A DNA stretch of 64,000 bases from Bacillota bacterium (GCA_023460795.1 JAEWPC010000059.1:1-64000), one strand, 5' to 3'; positions 17,318 to 26,346 are shown, numbered from the stretch's first letter. The notes: a model not told the origin generated them from the letters alone. Made by a program: numbers and translations.

Positions 17318-18543
17318 TGTCGATCTCTTGGTTCGGGTTGGATCGGTTGTTGGAAAAGCCGGAGACCGTAAGACGGATAGGTTTGATCGGAGTGGATTTG
17401 AGCGCCGTTGTCGGAAGCGGTCCGGAGCAAACGGCGTGCGGCGAGATCGATTGGCCGCTGTGGATCGATTGCGCGCTGAGCAGAAGCGATGTATGGGTGG
17501 GCGACGTGATCGGCGGACATCTGTGGCTGTATGCCGCCGTGCCGCAGCAGTTGTCCGAGAAGGAAACCGATGCGTATCTGCAAGGGAAGGCAAGCCGCAT
17601 TCGCGACGTAATCGAGCTTAGAGTGGAGGGCAGAATGAAGGATGTCGGCAGATCGGCCGACCGATTGAACGGAATCGGGTATACGATGCTGAGCGGTCTA
17701 CCGGGCAGGCCGACGAAAGACGTCATCTATGAAGGAGTGATCCGGGTCAGCGCCCAGATGAAGTCGGCCGCGGCGCAAACCCATCATTCCGCGCTGCATG
17801 CGGAGCTTGACCGGCTGCTGCGGGAGAATAGTCTGCGCAGCGTCTATCAGCCGATCGTGTGGCTAGGCGACGGGAGAGTGTTCGGATACGAGGCGCTGTC
17901 GCGCTGTCCGGAAGATTGCTTGTTCGACGGGCCGCTCGCTCTGTTCCGGTTCGCCGAGCAGGACAACAACTCCTTCGCTCTCGACCGGATGGCGCGCGAG
18001 AAAGCGATCCGGCACTGTCCGCCGCTAGGCGCCATGCAGAAAATATTCATCAACGTGACGATGGGCATCATGAATGACCCGCATTTCGTCTCCGGGCAGA
18101 CCGTACGGTGGCTCAGCGAACGGGGATTTCACCCGGGGCAGGTCGTATTCGAGCTGACCGAGCGAAGCTCCATCGACGACTTCGACGCCGCGAAGAAGAT
18201 CTTGGCGCATTATCGGAGTCAAGGTTACGAAATCGCGATCGACGATGCGGGGGCGGGCTACTCGTCGCTGCAGTCGATCGTCGAACTGAATCCCGACTAC
18301 ATTAAGATCGATCGTTCGCTCGTCAGGCACGCGGATCAAGACGAGATGAAGAAGCACATGCTGCGCACGTTCGTCCGGTTCGCCAAGAAGATGAACATAC
18401 GCATTGTGGCGGAAGGCATCGAGCGTCCCGAAGAGATGCGCTTGCTCCGCGCGATGGGCGTCGACTTCGGACAAGGCTACTGGATCGGACGTCCGAGCGA
18501 GCACCCCGTAATCGAACAGAAAGCCGGCTTGCCCATAGGGTAA
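17317..18543 (+). CDS. EAL-domain c-di-GMP phosphodiesterase
   Basis: This 408-residue protein has an N-terminal region of about 160 residues of unknown fold and a complete C-terminal EAL domain. Catalytic and metal motifs are present: G-Y-E-A-L-S-R (about 190), I-N-V-T, E-L-T-E-R, D-D-A-G-A-G-Y-S-S-L, Y-I-K-I-D-R, E-G-I-E and G-Q-G-Y-W-I-G. It should hydrolyse c-di-GMP to pGpG. It overlaps the stop of the GGDEF gene (TAATG) with GGAG upstream, so the cyclase-type protein and the phosphodiesterase are made together under the same Pho box. A second in-frame ATG lies 15 bp upstream. Confidence 0.88.
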   Translation: MSISWFGLDRLLEKPETVRRIGLIGVDLSAVVGSGPEQTACGEIDWPLWIDCALSRSDVWVGDVIGGHLWLYAAVPQQLSEKETDAYLQGKASRIRDVIELRVEGRMKDVGRSADRLNGIGYTMLSGLPGRPTKDVIYEGVIRVSAQMKSAAAQTHHSALHAELDRLLRENSLRSVYQPIVWLGDGRVFGYEALSRCPEDCLFDGPLALFRFAEQDNNSFALDRMAREKAIRHCPPLGAMQKIFINVTMGIMNDPHFVSGQTVRWLSERGFHPGQVVFELTERSSIDDFDAAKKILAHYRSQGYEIAIDDAGAGYSSLQSIVELNPDYIKIDRSLVRHADQDEMKKHMLRTFVRFAKKMNIRIVAEGIERPEEMRLLRAMGVDFGQGYWIGRPSEHPVIEQKAGLPIG

Positions 18544-18555
18544 GCCGGTTTTTTT
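18524..18555 (+). terminator. Rho-independent terminator
   Basis: CCGGCTTGCCC pairs with GGGTAAGCCGG (loop ATA) and is followed by a T run. It overlaps the end of the EAL gene. Confidence 0.85.
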
Positions 18556-18557
18556 GT

Positions 18558-18846
18558 CTGCACATTGCACGATATCGCACCCGCGCCACCGCTCTACCCG
18601 CGCCCCCTCCGCCATTCGCGCCCCCCTCCACCCCCGCCACGCCCGCTGCCCGTGCCTAATTACCAACCAATCGATAGTTATTTCACGCGCCACCTTAACT
18701 GGTGCTGGAATAACAACAAATCGTTAGTTATATTCGCAATTTTCGCAGGAACGCGCTCCATATTGTTTAAACAACTGCGAATGGTTGTTATTTCAGACGA
18801 AGGAGTGGTGATCTCACGAAATAAGTGCAAATCGTTGTTATTTTCA
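18558..18846. repeat. Gene-free stretch with a C-rich tract and four short diverged repeats
   Basis: No gene is seen here. At about 18590-18650 the plus strand is strongly C-rich. Four imperfect copies of a motif like AAATCGTTAGTTATTTTC follow near 18667, 18717, 18777 and 18826, 50-60 bp apart, and one partly inverted copy (GGAATAACAAC, 18708). The function is unknown. The last copy touches the 3' end of the following minus-strand gene. Confidence 0.5.
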
Positions 18847-19518
18847 TATAGATTTCAAGAGGGCGTATTTATCTTCGTTATCCAGTGCCCACTTCCTCCA
18901 TGCTTCCTTGTCGTCAACCTTCGGCAAATCGGAGTCGTTGATAATTGCGGCAAGAGCCGGGGCATACGTCAAATCCCCGGATTTTATATCTTCGATAATA
19001 TAGGGAATGACAGGAGCGCCTAGATCGGTTACTTGTTCCACCAATCCCGGGGTGCCTGCTTTTCTACTTTTAACTGTCGTATAGGTAAAGGGCACGATGT
19101 TCTTGACGTAGTCGTTCCATTGGTTAAGCCACTCATGCGAGCGTGCGTAGTTGAATTTCGTCTTTACCTTAGAAATTCTGACTACGGCATTCGTCATGAC
19201 ATACGAAGTTAGCGATTCGTCTTTCTCTACCCATTCGAGTAAGTAGGGAATGTAATGGATATCCAGACTGGTGATCTTGTTGAAGGCATCATTGTTCATA
19301 TAGCTACCCGGCATTGAGCTCATTGCCGTTCTGGGTTCCTTCGTTGTAAGGAGCCAATCGGCGATCAGCTGGCTTACTTCCATCCTCTTGGTTTTTGACT
19401 CATCGCCATTGTTGGCAGCACGTTCCTGGAAAACGAACAATGAAATGCACAATAGCAAGAGTGCTCCACTTAGAGCAACCCGCGTCTTGCGAGAGACCAT
19501 CATTTTCATCGATATCAC
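18844..19518 (-). CDS. Membrane-anchored hypothetical protein, HEAT-like
   Basis: This 224-residue protein has an N-terminal signal anchor (about residues 13-31, rich in Leu, Ile and Phe) and an outside helical domain. Segments such as I-P-Y-L-L-E-W-V and I-P-Y-I-I-E-D-I recur at roughly regular spacing, reminiscent of HEAT-type helical repeats. I do not recognise a family. It is convergent with the EAL gene and divergent from polA. An internal ATG (M-K-M-M-V-S) may be the true start. Confidence 0.55.
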   Translation of the reverse strand: MISMKMMVSRKTRVALSGALLLLCISLFVFQERAANNGDESKTKRMEVSQLIADWLLTTKEPRTAMSSMPGSYMNNDAFNKITSLDIHYIPYLLEWVEKDESLTSYVMTNAVVRISKVKTKFNYARSHEWLNQWNDYVKNIVPFTYTTVKSRKAGTPGLVEQVTDLGAPVIPYIIEDIKSGDLTYAPALAAIINDSDLPKVDDKEAWRKWALDNEDKYALLKSI

Positions 19519-19677
19519 TCCATTTACACGTCTGACGCACTACTCCTCCATTATCCAATTTTTACCTAGTGCATGGCAACCAAATTTGGAATTTCTCATT
19601 TGAATGCGACCCCCGGCGCACTATGGTAAAATGGCTGTATGGTTGTTTAAACAGTCGAACTGGCGGGGTGGGCGTTC

Positions 19678-22347
19678 ATGGGTAACCCAAAGGACAAGCT
19701 ACTATTGATCGATGGCAACAGTATCGTATTTCGCGCTTTCTTCGCGCTTCCGCCGCTGACGAACAGCAGCGGTCTGCAGACGAACGCGATATTCGGATTT
19801 ACGACGATGCTGCTTAAGGTGCTGGAGGAAGAGAAACCGACGCACGTGCTCGTCGCGTTCGATGCGGGCAAGATAACGTTCCGGCACGAGGGCTATGCCG
19901 ATTACAAGGGCGGACGCGAGAAGACGCCGCCGGAGCTCAAGGAGCAGTTCCCGGTGTTGAAGGAGTTGCTGAAGGCGTTCTCGATCTCGCAGTTCGAGCT
20001 GCCGGGGTACGAGGCGGACGACATCATCGGCACGCTGTCGAAGCAAGCGGAAGCGCAAGGACGCGACGTCGTCGTCGTGTCGGGAGATAAAGATTTGCTG
20101 CAGCTGGCGAGCGAGCGCGTTACCGTGCTGCTAACCCGCAAAGGCGTCAGCGAAGTGGAAAAGTACGATCCCGCGCAGATCGGCGAGCGATATGGGTTGA
20201 CGCCTGCTCAGATCATCGATCTGAAAGGGCTTATGGGCGATACGAGCGATAACATTCCCGGCATTCCCGGCGTCGGCGAGAAGACGGCGCTTAAGCTGCT
20301 GCACGAGTACGGCTCGGTCGAGAACGTACTCGCGCACGCAGGCGAAATTAAAGGAAAGCTGGGCGAGAAAGTCGTAGAACATAGCGACAGCGCGCGGATG
20401 AGCAAGCAACTGGCGACGATTTTCCGCGAGGTGCCGCTTACGCATACGTTGGATGACGTTACTTACGCCGGTTATGACGCGGCTACTCTTGGAACGGCGC
20501 TGCGAAAGCTGGAGTTCAAGTCGCTCGTCGAACGGCTCGATCTCGGCAGCGCGGAGATTCAAGACGCGGAAGACGTGGAACAAGCCGCCGAGTTCGAGGT
20601 CATTCGCGTGGAAACGGCGGGCTGGAGCGGGTTGAACGATGCGCTACTTCAGGCCGAATCCTTCTACGTGGAAGCGATCGGAGACAACCCTCACCAGAGC
20701 GAAGGCATCGGCATCGCGATTGCTGCCGGGACCCAGGTGTTCACGGTTCCCTATGCCTTGTTGAAGACTGACGATGCGGGGCCGTTGCTCACATGGATCG
20801 GCAACCCTGACGCACCCAAGACGGGCTACGACTTCCACCGGACGCAGCTGGTACTTGCTTGGTCCGGTATCGACTTGAAGGGCCAATCGTTCGACGTGCA
20901 GATGGCCGCATACGTACTTGATCCGACGGACACCGATCTGTCGCTTAACGGACTGCTCGTGAAGCATGGGCTGTCGTCGATTCCTTCGGACGAGTCGGTG
21001 TACGGCAAAGGCGCGAAGTTCAGTGTGCCGGACGCCGACACGCTGTCCGTCCACTTGGCCGCCAAGGCGGACGCGGTTCGCCGCTTGAAGCCTTCGCAAT
21101 CCGCGAAGCTGGAGGAGCTTGGCATGCACGAGCTGTTCTACGAGCTCGAGCAGCCGCTGTCCATTGTGCTTGCGGGCATGGAGAAGCAAGGGGTTTCCGT
21201 TCAGGCAACCGCGCTGCAGGAGCTGGGCTCGCAGTTCGAACGCCGCATCGAAGAGATGATGACGACGATTCATCGGCTCGCGGGCTTCGAATTCAACATC
21301 GGTTCTCCGAGACAACTCGGCGAGGTACTGTTCGAAAAGTTAGGCTTGCCGGTCATCAAGAAGACGAAAACCGGTTATTCGACGGATGCCGAGGTGCTGG
21401 AGAAGCTGGAGCCCTACCATGAGATCGTACGCCAAATTCTGCAATACCGTCAGCTGACGAAACTGCAATCGACGTACATCGAAGGCCTGCTGAAAGAGAT
21501 CCGTCCCGAATCGGGCAAAATTCATACGTATTACCGGCAGACGATCGCGGCAACCGGACGGCTGTCCAGCCAATATCCGAACCTGCAGAACATTCCGATC
21601 CGGATGGAGGAAGGGCGGCAAATCCGCAAGGCGTTCGTGCCGTCCGAACCGGGCTGGCGCATTCTGGCCGCCGACTATTCGCAGATCGAGCTGCGCGTGC
21701 TCGCGCACATCTCCGGGGACGAAGGGCTGAAGGAAGCGTTCGTGAAGGAGCTGGACGTCCACACGAAGACGGCGATGGACGTATTCCGCGTCACGGCCGA
21801 CCAAGTCGACGCCAACATGCGCCGCCAAGCGAAGGCGGTCAACTTCGGCATCGTGTACGGCATCAGCGATTACGGTTTGTCGCAGAACCTGAACATTACC
21901 CGTCGCGAGGCGGCTGAGTTTATCGAACAATATTTTCAGGCGTTCCCTGGCGTAAGGCGCTATATGGACACGGTCGTCGAGCAAGCGAGACAAGACGGGT
22001 ACGTGACGACGCTGCAAGGCCGCCGGAGATACTTGGCGGACATTAAAGCGTCCAACTTCAACCTGCGGTCGTTCGCGGAACGGACGGCGATGAATACGCC
22101 GATCCAAGGAACGGCGGCGGACATCATCAAGCTGGCCATGCTACGGATGAACGAAGCGATCGTGCAGCGCGGGCTGAAGAGCCGCATGCTGCTGCAGGTG
22201 CATGACGAACTTGTATTCGAAGTCCCGGAGGACGAGCTTGCCATCATGGAGAAGCTCGTGCCGGATACGATGGCGTCCGCGATGAAGCTGGACGTTCCGC
22301 TCGTCGCCGACGTCAGCGTGGGAACGAACTGGTACGAAGCGAAATAA
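19678..22347 (+). CDS. polA: DNA polymerase I
   Basis: This 889-residue polymerase has an N-terminal 5'-3' exonuclease (D-G-N-S-I-V-F-R-A-F-F, Y-E-A-D-D-I-I-G, D-L-K-G-L-M-G-D-T-S-D-N-I-P), a degenerate 3'-5' exonuclease-like middle domain lacking the first catalytic acids (F-Y-V-E-A-I instead of F-D-T-E), and the polymerase domain with motif A D-Y-S-Q-I-E-L-R, motif B R-R-Q-A-K-A-V-N-F-G-I-V-Y-G and motif C V-H-D-E-L. Loss of proofreading is usual for Bacillus-type Pol I. It fills gaps in repair and removes Okazaki primers. It heads the polA-mutM-ytaF-coaE-transglycosylase gene cluster. Confidence 0.97.
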   Translation: MGNPKDKLLLIDGNSIVFRAFFALPPLTNSSGLQTNAIFGFTTMLLKVLEEEKPTHVLVAFDAGKITFRHEGYADYKGGREKTPPELKEQFPVLKELLKAFSISQFELPGYEADDIIGTLSKQAEAQGRDVVVVSGDKDLLQLASERVTVLLTRKGVSEVEKYDPAQIGERYGLTPAQIIDLKGLMGDTSDNIPGIPGVGEKTALKLLHEYGSVENVLAHAGEIKGKLGEKVVEHSDSARMSKQLATIFREVPLTHTLDDVTYAGYDAATLGTALRKLEFKSLVERLDLGSAEIQDAEDVEQAAEFEVIRVETAGWSGLNDALLQAESFYVEAIGDNPHQSEGIGIAIAAGTQVFTVPYALLKTDDAGPLLTWIGNPDAPKTGYDFHRTQLVLAWSGIDLKGQSFDVQMAAYVLDPTDTDLSLNGLLVKHGLSSIPSDESVYGKGAKFSVPDADTLSVHLAAKADAVRRLKPSQSAKLEELGMHELFYELEQPLSIVLAGMEKQGVSVQATALQELGSQFERRIEEMMTTIHRLAGFEFNIGSPRQLGEVLFEKLGLPVIKKTKTGYSTDAEVLEKLEPYHEIVRQILQYRQLTKLQSTYIEGLLKEIRPESGKIHTYYRQTIAATGRLSSQYPNLQNIPIRMEEGRQIRKAFVPSEPGWRILAADYSQIELRVLAHISGDEGLKEAFVKELDVHTKTAMDVFRVTADQVDANMRRQAKAVNFGIVYGISDYGLSQNLNITRREAAEFIEQYFQAFPGVRRYMDTVVEQARQDGYVTTLQGRRRYLADIKASNFNLRSFAERTAMNTPIQGTAADIIKLAMLRMNEAIVQRGLKSRMLLQVHDELVFEVPEDELAIMEKLVPDTMASAMKLDVPLVADVSVGTNWYEAK

Positions 22348-22392
22348 AGCCGCGGCGCGGCGATAGCAGCAGGAGAAAGGTGGACTAGAGCG

Positions 22393-23304
22393 ATGCCGGA
22401 ATTGCCGGAGGTCGAGACCGTCTGTCGTACTTTAAATGAACTAATCGCGGGCAAGCGGATCGACCGCGTCAGCGTGAAGCTGCCGCGCATCATTCAGCGG
22501 CCGGCCGATCCGGACCTGTTCGAGATCCAGCTTGCGGGAAGAACGTTCCGATCGGTCGAGCGGCGGGGGAAGTTCATCCGCCTCGTACTCGACGGGCTCG
22601 TCCTCGTCTCTCATCTGAGGATGGAGGGGCGGTACGGACTGTATAGGCAGGAAGAACCGATGGAGTCGCATACGCACGTGATTTTTCATTTTACCGACGG
22701 GACGGAATTGCGATATAAAGACGTGCGCCAGTTCGGAACGATGCATCTGTTCGCGCCTGGGGAAGAATTAGCGTCGGCTCCGCTGAATAAGCTTGGAATA
22801 GAGCCGCTCGACGAGTCGTTCACGTTCGAAACGTTCCGCAAGGCGATCGGCAAGCGGTCGACGAAGATTAAGCCGCTGCTTCTGAACCAAGAAGTGATCG
22901 TCGGTCTCGGCAACATCTACGTAGACGAGGCGCTGCACGAAGCGGGCATTCATCCGGAGACGGAAGCGAATCTGCTGAAGCCGCAAGAACTGGAGCGGTT
23001 GCATGCGGCCATCGTGCGTACGTTATCCGCGGCGGTCGAAGCGGGAGGTTCGTCGATCAAGTCTTACGTGAACGGGCAGGGCGAGATGGGGATGTTCCAG
23101 CATCGGCTGCGCGCTTACGGCAGAACCGGCGAACCATGCGACACGTGCGGCACTTTGATCGAGAAATCCGTCGTCGGAGGCAGGGGTACGCACGTCTGCC
23201 CGGCTTGTCAGAAACGTCGCGGGAAGCGAGGCGCGCCGGTTCGCAGCCGTACTGCGGGAACGAACGCGGTGATGCGACGGTTGGACGGGAAGCAGAAGAA
23301 GTAG
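22393..23304 (+). CDS. mutM: Formamidopyrimidine-DNA glycosylase
   Basis: This 303-residue glycosylase/AP lyase removes 8-oxoguanine and formamidopyrimidines. The mature N-terminus is P-E-L-P-E-V-E-T (catalytic Pro2 and Glu3). The helix-two-turn-helix region and a C-terminal zinc finger (C-D-T-C ... C-P-A-C) with G-G-R-G-T are present. It is some 25-30 residues longer than usual, owing to a basic tail after the zinc finger (K-R-R-G-K-R-G-A...). It follows polA, as in Bacillus. Confidence 0.96.
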   Translation: MPELPEVETVCRTLNELIAGKRIDRVSVKLPRIIQRPADPDLFEIQLAGRTFRSVERRGKFIRLVLDGLVLVSHLRMEGRYGLYRQEEPMESHTHVIFHFTDGTELRYKDVRQFGTMHLFAPGEELASAPLNKLGIEPLDESFTFETFRKAIGKRSTKIKPLLLNQEVIVGLGNIYVDEALHEAGIHPETEANLLKPQELERLHAAIVRTLSAAVEAGGSSIKSYVNGQGEMGMFQHRLRAYGRTGEPCDTCGTLIEKSVVGGRGTHVCPACQKRRGKRGAPVRSRTAGTNAVMRRLDGKQKK

Positions 23305-23421
23305 GCGATTCGCCAATAATCGAGCTAACACGCGGGGCATTCCTCCGAAAGCGTGCATAGGATGAACGTAAACCGCCCGGCAGATGGGCGGGGAACGCAT
23401 CCGCGCAGGAGGAACGCAGTC

Positions 23422-24108
23422 ATGCTTGCACACCTTGCTTCGATCTTATTGCTGGCGTTCGCCGTTAGTTTGGACGGTTTCGGAGTCGGCATCACGTACG
23501 GCATACGTAAAATCAAAATACCCGTATTGTCTATTATGATTATCGCTTTATGCTCGGGCTTCATCATTCTGCTGTCGATGATGGTCGGCGTCGCGATGAG
23601 CGAGTGGTTATCGCCGCACGGCGCGTCGATGATCGGCGCCGGCATCCTGATCGCGATCGGTTCGTGGGCGTTGTACCGGTTCCTGACGAACGGGGATACC
23701 GAGAAGGAAGGGCCGGCGAAGCCTGTAGCCGCCGATTCGTCTGAGGCTGGAGAACCGCCCGATCGGAGAACCGTTCTGACGCTCGAATTGCGCATTTTCG
23801 GCATTATGATCCAGATCCTGCGCACGCCGTCGGTGGCCGACGTGGACCGATCGGGAACGATCAGCGCGGGCGAAGCTTTCCTGCTCGGCGCGGCGTTGTC
23901 GCTCGACGCGTTCGGCGCCGGAATCGGCGCGGCATTGGTTGGTTTTCAACCTTGGCTCACGGCACTGCTGATCGCTGCCTCCAGCGGCTTATTCCTCTGG
24001 ATGGGAACGAGAGTCGGCTTCTGGGCGTCGGGCATCCGGTGGGTGCGGCAGCTCTCGATGCTGCCGGGTATTATTCTCATCGCGATGGGGATATTCAAAA
24101 TGTTCTAG
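23422..24108 (+). CDS. ytaF: Sporulation membrane protein YtaF
   Basis: This 228-residue polytopic membrane protein has about six hydrophobic segments arranged in two halves, each with an S-L-D-(A/G)-F-G-(A/V)-G motif, the pattern of YtaF/MntP-like proteins. Between the halves is an EF-hand-like loop, D-V-D-R-S-G-T-I-S-A-G-E. YtaF in Bacillus is linked to sporulation. I chose the ATG at 23422, behind GCAGGAGGA; the frame is open upstream but has no coding character there. It is in the same order (mutM-ytaF-coaE) as in Bacillus subtilis. Confidence 0.87.
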   Translation: MLAHLASILLLAFAVSLDGFGVGITYGIRKIKIPVLSIMIIALCSGFIILLSMMVGVAMSEWLSPHGASMIGAGILIAIGSWALYRFLTNGDTEKEGPAKPVAADSSEAGEPPDRRTVLTLELRIFGIMIQILRTPSVADVDRSGTISAGEAFLLGAALSLDAFGAGIGAALVGFQPWLTALLIAASSGLFLWMGTRVGFWASGIRWVRQLSMLPGIILIAMGIFKMF

Positions 24109-24122
24109 AAGGAAGAGATACG

Positions 24123-24716
24123 ATGAACATCGGATTGACGGGGGGCATCGCCACGGGCAAAAGCACGGTGGCGGGCCTTCTGGCGGAGCGCGGAGCGTAT
24201 ATCATCGATTTGGATTTAATTGCCCGGGAGGTCGTCGAGCCCGGGCAGCCTGCATTGGCGCGCGTGGCCGAGCGATTCGGACAAGCCGTTCTGAGAGAAG
24301 ACGGAACGCTGGATCGCAAGAAGCTCGGCTCGATCGTATTCGCCGACGAAGCGCAGCGCAAAGCATTGGAAGCGATTCTGCATCCGGCCATACGCGCCGT
24401 CATGAAGGAACGGATGGAGGCGCGCGAGAGCAACCATCCGGAGCAGCTCGTCGTCGTGGACGTACCGCTGTTGTTCGAATCGAAGCTGGAATCTTATTTT
24501 GAACAAATTATGCTCGTGTATGTGCCAAGGGAGGAACAGCTGAAGCGGCTGATGAAGCGGGACGGGTTGTCTCGCGAGGATGCAAAGCGGCGGCTGGCGG
24601 CTCAGATGAGCATTGAAGATAAGAAAGCGCTCGCGGATATCGTCATCGACAATAGCTCGGACTTGGCGCATACCGCGGCGCAAATCGACCGTTGGCGGCG
24701 AGATCGGGGGGACTGA
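24123..24716 (+). CDS. coaE: Dephospho-CoA kinase
   Basis: This 197-residue kinase makes CoA from dephospho-CoA and ATP. The P-loop G-G-I-A-T-G-K-S-T is at residues 7-15, followed by D-L-D-L-I-A-R-E-V-V and V-V-D-V-P-L-L-F-E. The start is the ATG at 24123, after AAGGAAGAG. The upstream extension overlapping ytaF is not real. Its stop TGA overlaps the ATG of the next gene. Confidence 0.95.
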   Translation: MNIGLTGGIATGKSTVAGLLAERGAYIIDLDLIAREVVEPGQPALARVAERFGQAVLREDGTLDRKKLGSIVFADEAQRKALEAILHPAIRAVMKERMEARESNHPEQLVVVDVPLLFESKLESYFEQIMLVYVPREEQLKRLMKRDGLSREDAKRRLAAQMSIEDKKALADIVIDNSSDLAHTAAQIDRWRRDRGD

Positions 24717-25288
24717 TGAGTAAGAAGGAAAAGAGACGAAGACGCATCGTGCTGCCTTTGTTGCTAGTCGTGCTTGGTCTTCTGTTCGTGCAATCGGATT
24801 GGCTCGGGCGGTTGATCTATCCGATCTCCTACAAGGAGGAGATCAAGGCCGGCGCGGCGAAGTACAATCTCGATCCGATGCTGATCGCGGCCATTATACG
24901 CGTGGAATCGAATTACAAGCACTCCGCGGTATCGCCCAAGGGCGCGGTAGGGATCATGCAAGTGATGCCTAAGACGGCGCAAGAGATTCTGACGCAGACC
25001 GACTTCAAGAACATCACGCCCGAGCAAGCCGCGCAAGAAGCCCGCGTCGGCATTCTAATGGGAGCATATTACGTGAAGTACTTGAGCAGGGAGTTCGATG
25101 GCAGTCTTCCGCTTACGCTCGCGGCCTACAACGCCGGGTTGGGCAACGTTCAGAGTTGGTTGGGCGCAGGGAAATGGGACGGATCCGAGTCGCGGCTTAG
25201 CGACATTCCGTACGGAGAGACCAGGCATTACGTGCAGCGGGTGCTTTACTATTATAAGAAGTACCGGGATTTGTACGAGACGCTGTAA
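24716..25288 (+). CDS. Membrane-anchored lytic transglycosylase (SLT domain)
   Basis: This 190-residue protein has a basic N-terminus and one transmembrane anchor (about 10-27), followed by an SLT domain: A-A-I-I-R-V-E-S-N-Y with the catalytic Glu, G-A-V-G-I-M-Q-V-M-P, and A-Y-N-A-G-L-G-N-V. It cleaves peptidoglycan between MurNAc and GlcNAc outside the membrane. The start overlaps the coaE stop (ATGA type), so it is translationally coupled. Confidence 0.92.
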   Translation: MSKKEKRRRRIVLPLLLVVLGLLFVQSDWLGRLIYPISYKEEIKAGAAKYNLDPMLIAAIIRVESNYKHSAVSPKGAVGIMQVMPKTAQEILTQTDFKNITPEQAAQEARVGILMGAYYVKYLSREFDGSLPLTLAAYNAGLGNVQSWLGAGKWDGSESRLSDIPYGETRHYVQRVLYYYKKYRDLYETL

Positions 25289-25389
25289 TCCGTAGCAATC
25301 CGTGGTAAAATAGGAAAAGGAAGCCCTGAAGCGCATCGTACGCTTCAAGACCTCCTTGATATTAAGTGCTTCCTATGCCATCGAACGGA

Positions 25390-25614
25390 TTAACGCATGC
25401 CGCCTGCAAGTTGTTGCTCGGCGATACGAACCAGGTTGCGAGTGATATGGCCACCGAGCGAACCGTTTTCTTTCGTGGTCATGTTGCCTTGGTATCCGTC
25501 TTGAGGGATCGCGATACCCAGCTCTTGCGCCGCTTCGAATTTCAGTTGGTTCAAAGCGTTGTTCGCTTGAGGGACGAGCAATTGGTTGCTGTTTCCGTTG
25601 TTGTTGCTAGCCAT
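25390..25614 (-). CDS. Alpha/beta-type small acid-soluble spore protein
   Basis: This 74-residue protein contains the SASP core L-K-F-E-A-A-Q-E-L-G-I and the G-G-x-I-T-R-N-L-V end of the family. Alpha/beta SASPs coat spore DNA and protect it from UV and heat. The ribosome site AAGGAGGTG precedes the ATG. A sigma-G-like promoter is visible upstream, so it should be made in the forespore. It is convergent with the transglycosylase gene. The roughly 100 bases between them hold nested inverted repeats (GAAGCG/CGCTTC inside GGAAGC/GCTTCC) that may end both transcripts. Confidence 0.95.
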   Translation of the reverse strand: MASNNNGNSNQLLVPQANNALNQLKFEAAQELGIAIPQDGYQGNMTTKENGSLGGHITRNLVRIAEQQLAGGMR

Positions 25615-25645
25615 TGTTGTTCACCTCCTTGCGGTTGGTAAACGT

Positions 25646-25674
25646 ATTATGTGCGTATTGCGTCCGAACATGTA
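25646..25674 (-). promoter_or_regulatory. Sigma-G-like promoter of the SASP gene
   Basis: On the minus strand, ACATG and CATAATA are separated by 17 bases. CATAATA fits the sigma-G -10 consensus CATNHTA exactly, and CATG fits four of the five -35 positions of GHATR. Confidence 0.65.
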
Positions 25675-25731
25675 AGGTAAGGACTGGGAATCGCGATTTT
25701 TTTTATAATGGGCGAAGGAGTCTGTCGGAGA

Positions 25732-26193
25732 ATGAGATGTCCTTATTGCGATTATAGCGGTACGAAAGTTCTGGATTCGAGGCCGGCCAACGAGAATAAG
25801 TCGATTCGCCGCCGCAGGGAGTGCGAGAAGTGCAGCCGCCGGTTTACGACGTTCGAGACGATCGAGGAGACGCCTCTGATGGTCATCAAGAAGGACGGCA
25901 GCCGCGAGGAGTTCAGCCGGGACAAGCTGCTGCGCGGATTGCTGCGCGCTTGCGAGAAGCGTCCGGTATCCGTAGGTCAGCTCGAAGTGATCGTCTCCGA
26001 CGTCGAGCGCGAAGTCCGCAATACGGCGCAGACGGAAGTCGAGAGCCAGATCATCGGCGAGTTGTTGATGGAGCGGTTGTATAACTTGGACGAGGTCGCC
26101 TACGTGCGGTTCGCTTCGGTCTATCGCCAGTTCAAAGACATCAACATGTTCCTTAAAGAGCTTAACGGCCTGATGAATAAACACGGTATTTAA
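25732..26193 (+). CDS. nrdR: Transcriptional repressor NrdR
   Basis: This 153-residue repressor of ribonucleotide reductase genes has an N-terminal zinc ribbon (C3-P-Y-C6 and C31-E-K-C34) and an ATP-cone domain (about 49-139, V-I-K-K-D-G-S-R-E-E-F). It senses ATP/dATP and binds NrdR boxes. The M-R-C-P-Y-C start is the family's conserved N-terminus and stands behind GAAGGAG; the eight-residue upstream extension is not needed. It is the last core protein gene before the tRNA and the island. Confidence 0.95.
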   Translation: MRCPYCDYSGTKVLDSRPANENKSIRRRRECEKCSRRFTTFETIEETPLMVIKKDGSREEFSRDKLLRGLLRACEKRPVSVGQLEVIVSDVEREVRNTAQTEVESQIIGELLMERLYNLDEVAYVRFASVYRQFKDINMFLKELNGLMNKHGI

Positions 26194-26221
26194 GCAACTG
26201 CGAAATTCATGCGATTCGCGA

Positions 26222-26249
26222 TTGACAGCCCTGGCTGCCTTGTGATAAA
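26222..26249 (+). promoter_or_regulatory. Promoter of the tRNA-Ala gene
   Basis: TTGACA and GATAAA are separated by 16 bases, with a TG extended -10 element (TGTGATAAA). It lies 21 bases before the tRNA. Confidence 0.6.
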
Positions 26250-26270
26250 CTCATTTTTGTCGCTAGTTTC

Positions 26271-26346
26271 GGGCCTTTAGCTCAGCTGGGAGAGCGCTTC
26301 GCTGGCAGCGAAGAGGTCAGCGGTTCGATCCCGCTAAGGTCCACCA
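26271..26346 (+). tRNA. tRNA-Ala (anticodon GGC)
   Basis: A full cloverleaf can be drawn. The acceptor GGGCCTT pairs with AAGGTCC and includes the G3-U70 pair that identifies alanine tRNAs. The anticodon stem CTTCG/CGAAG encloses the loop CTGGCAG, giving anticodon GGC. The T arm is AGCGG TTCGATC CCGCT. CCA is encoded. An integrase follows, so this gene probably served as the attachment site. Confidence 0.97.

Noticed and set aside
25289..25389. A terminator pair between the transglycosylase and SASP genes.
   Set aside because: Nested inverted repeats exist, but neither strand has a clear T run, so I mention them only in the SASP entry.
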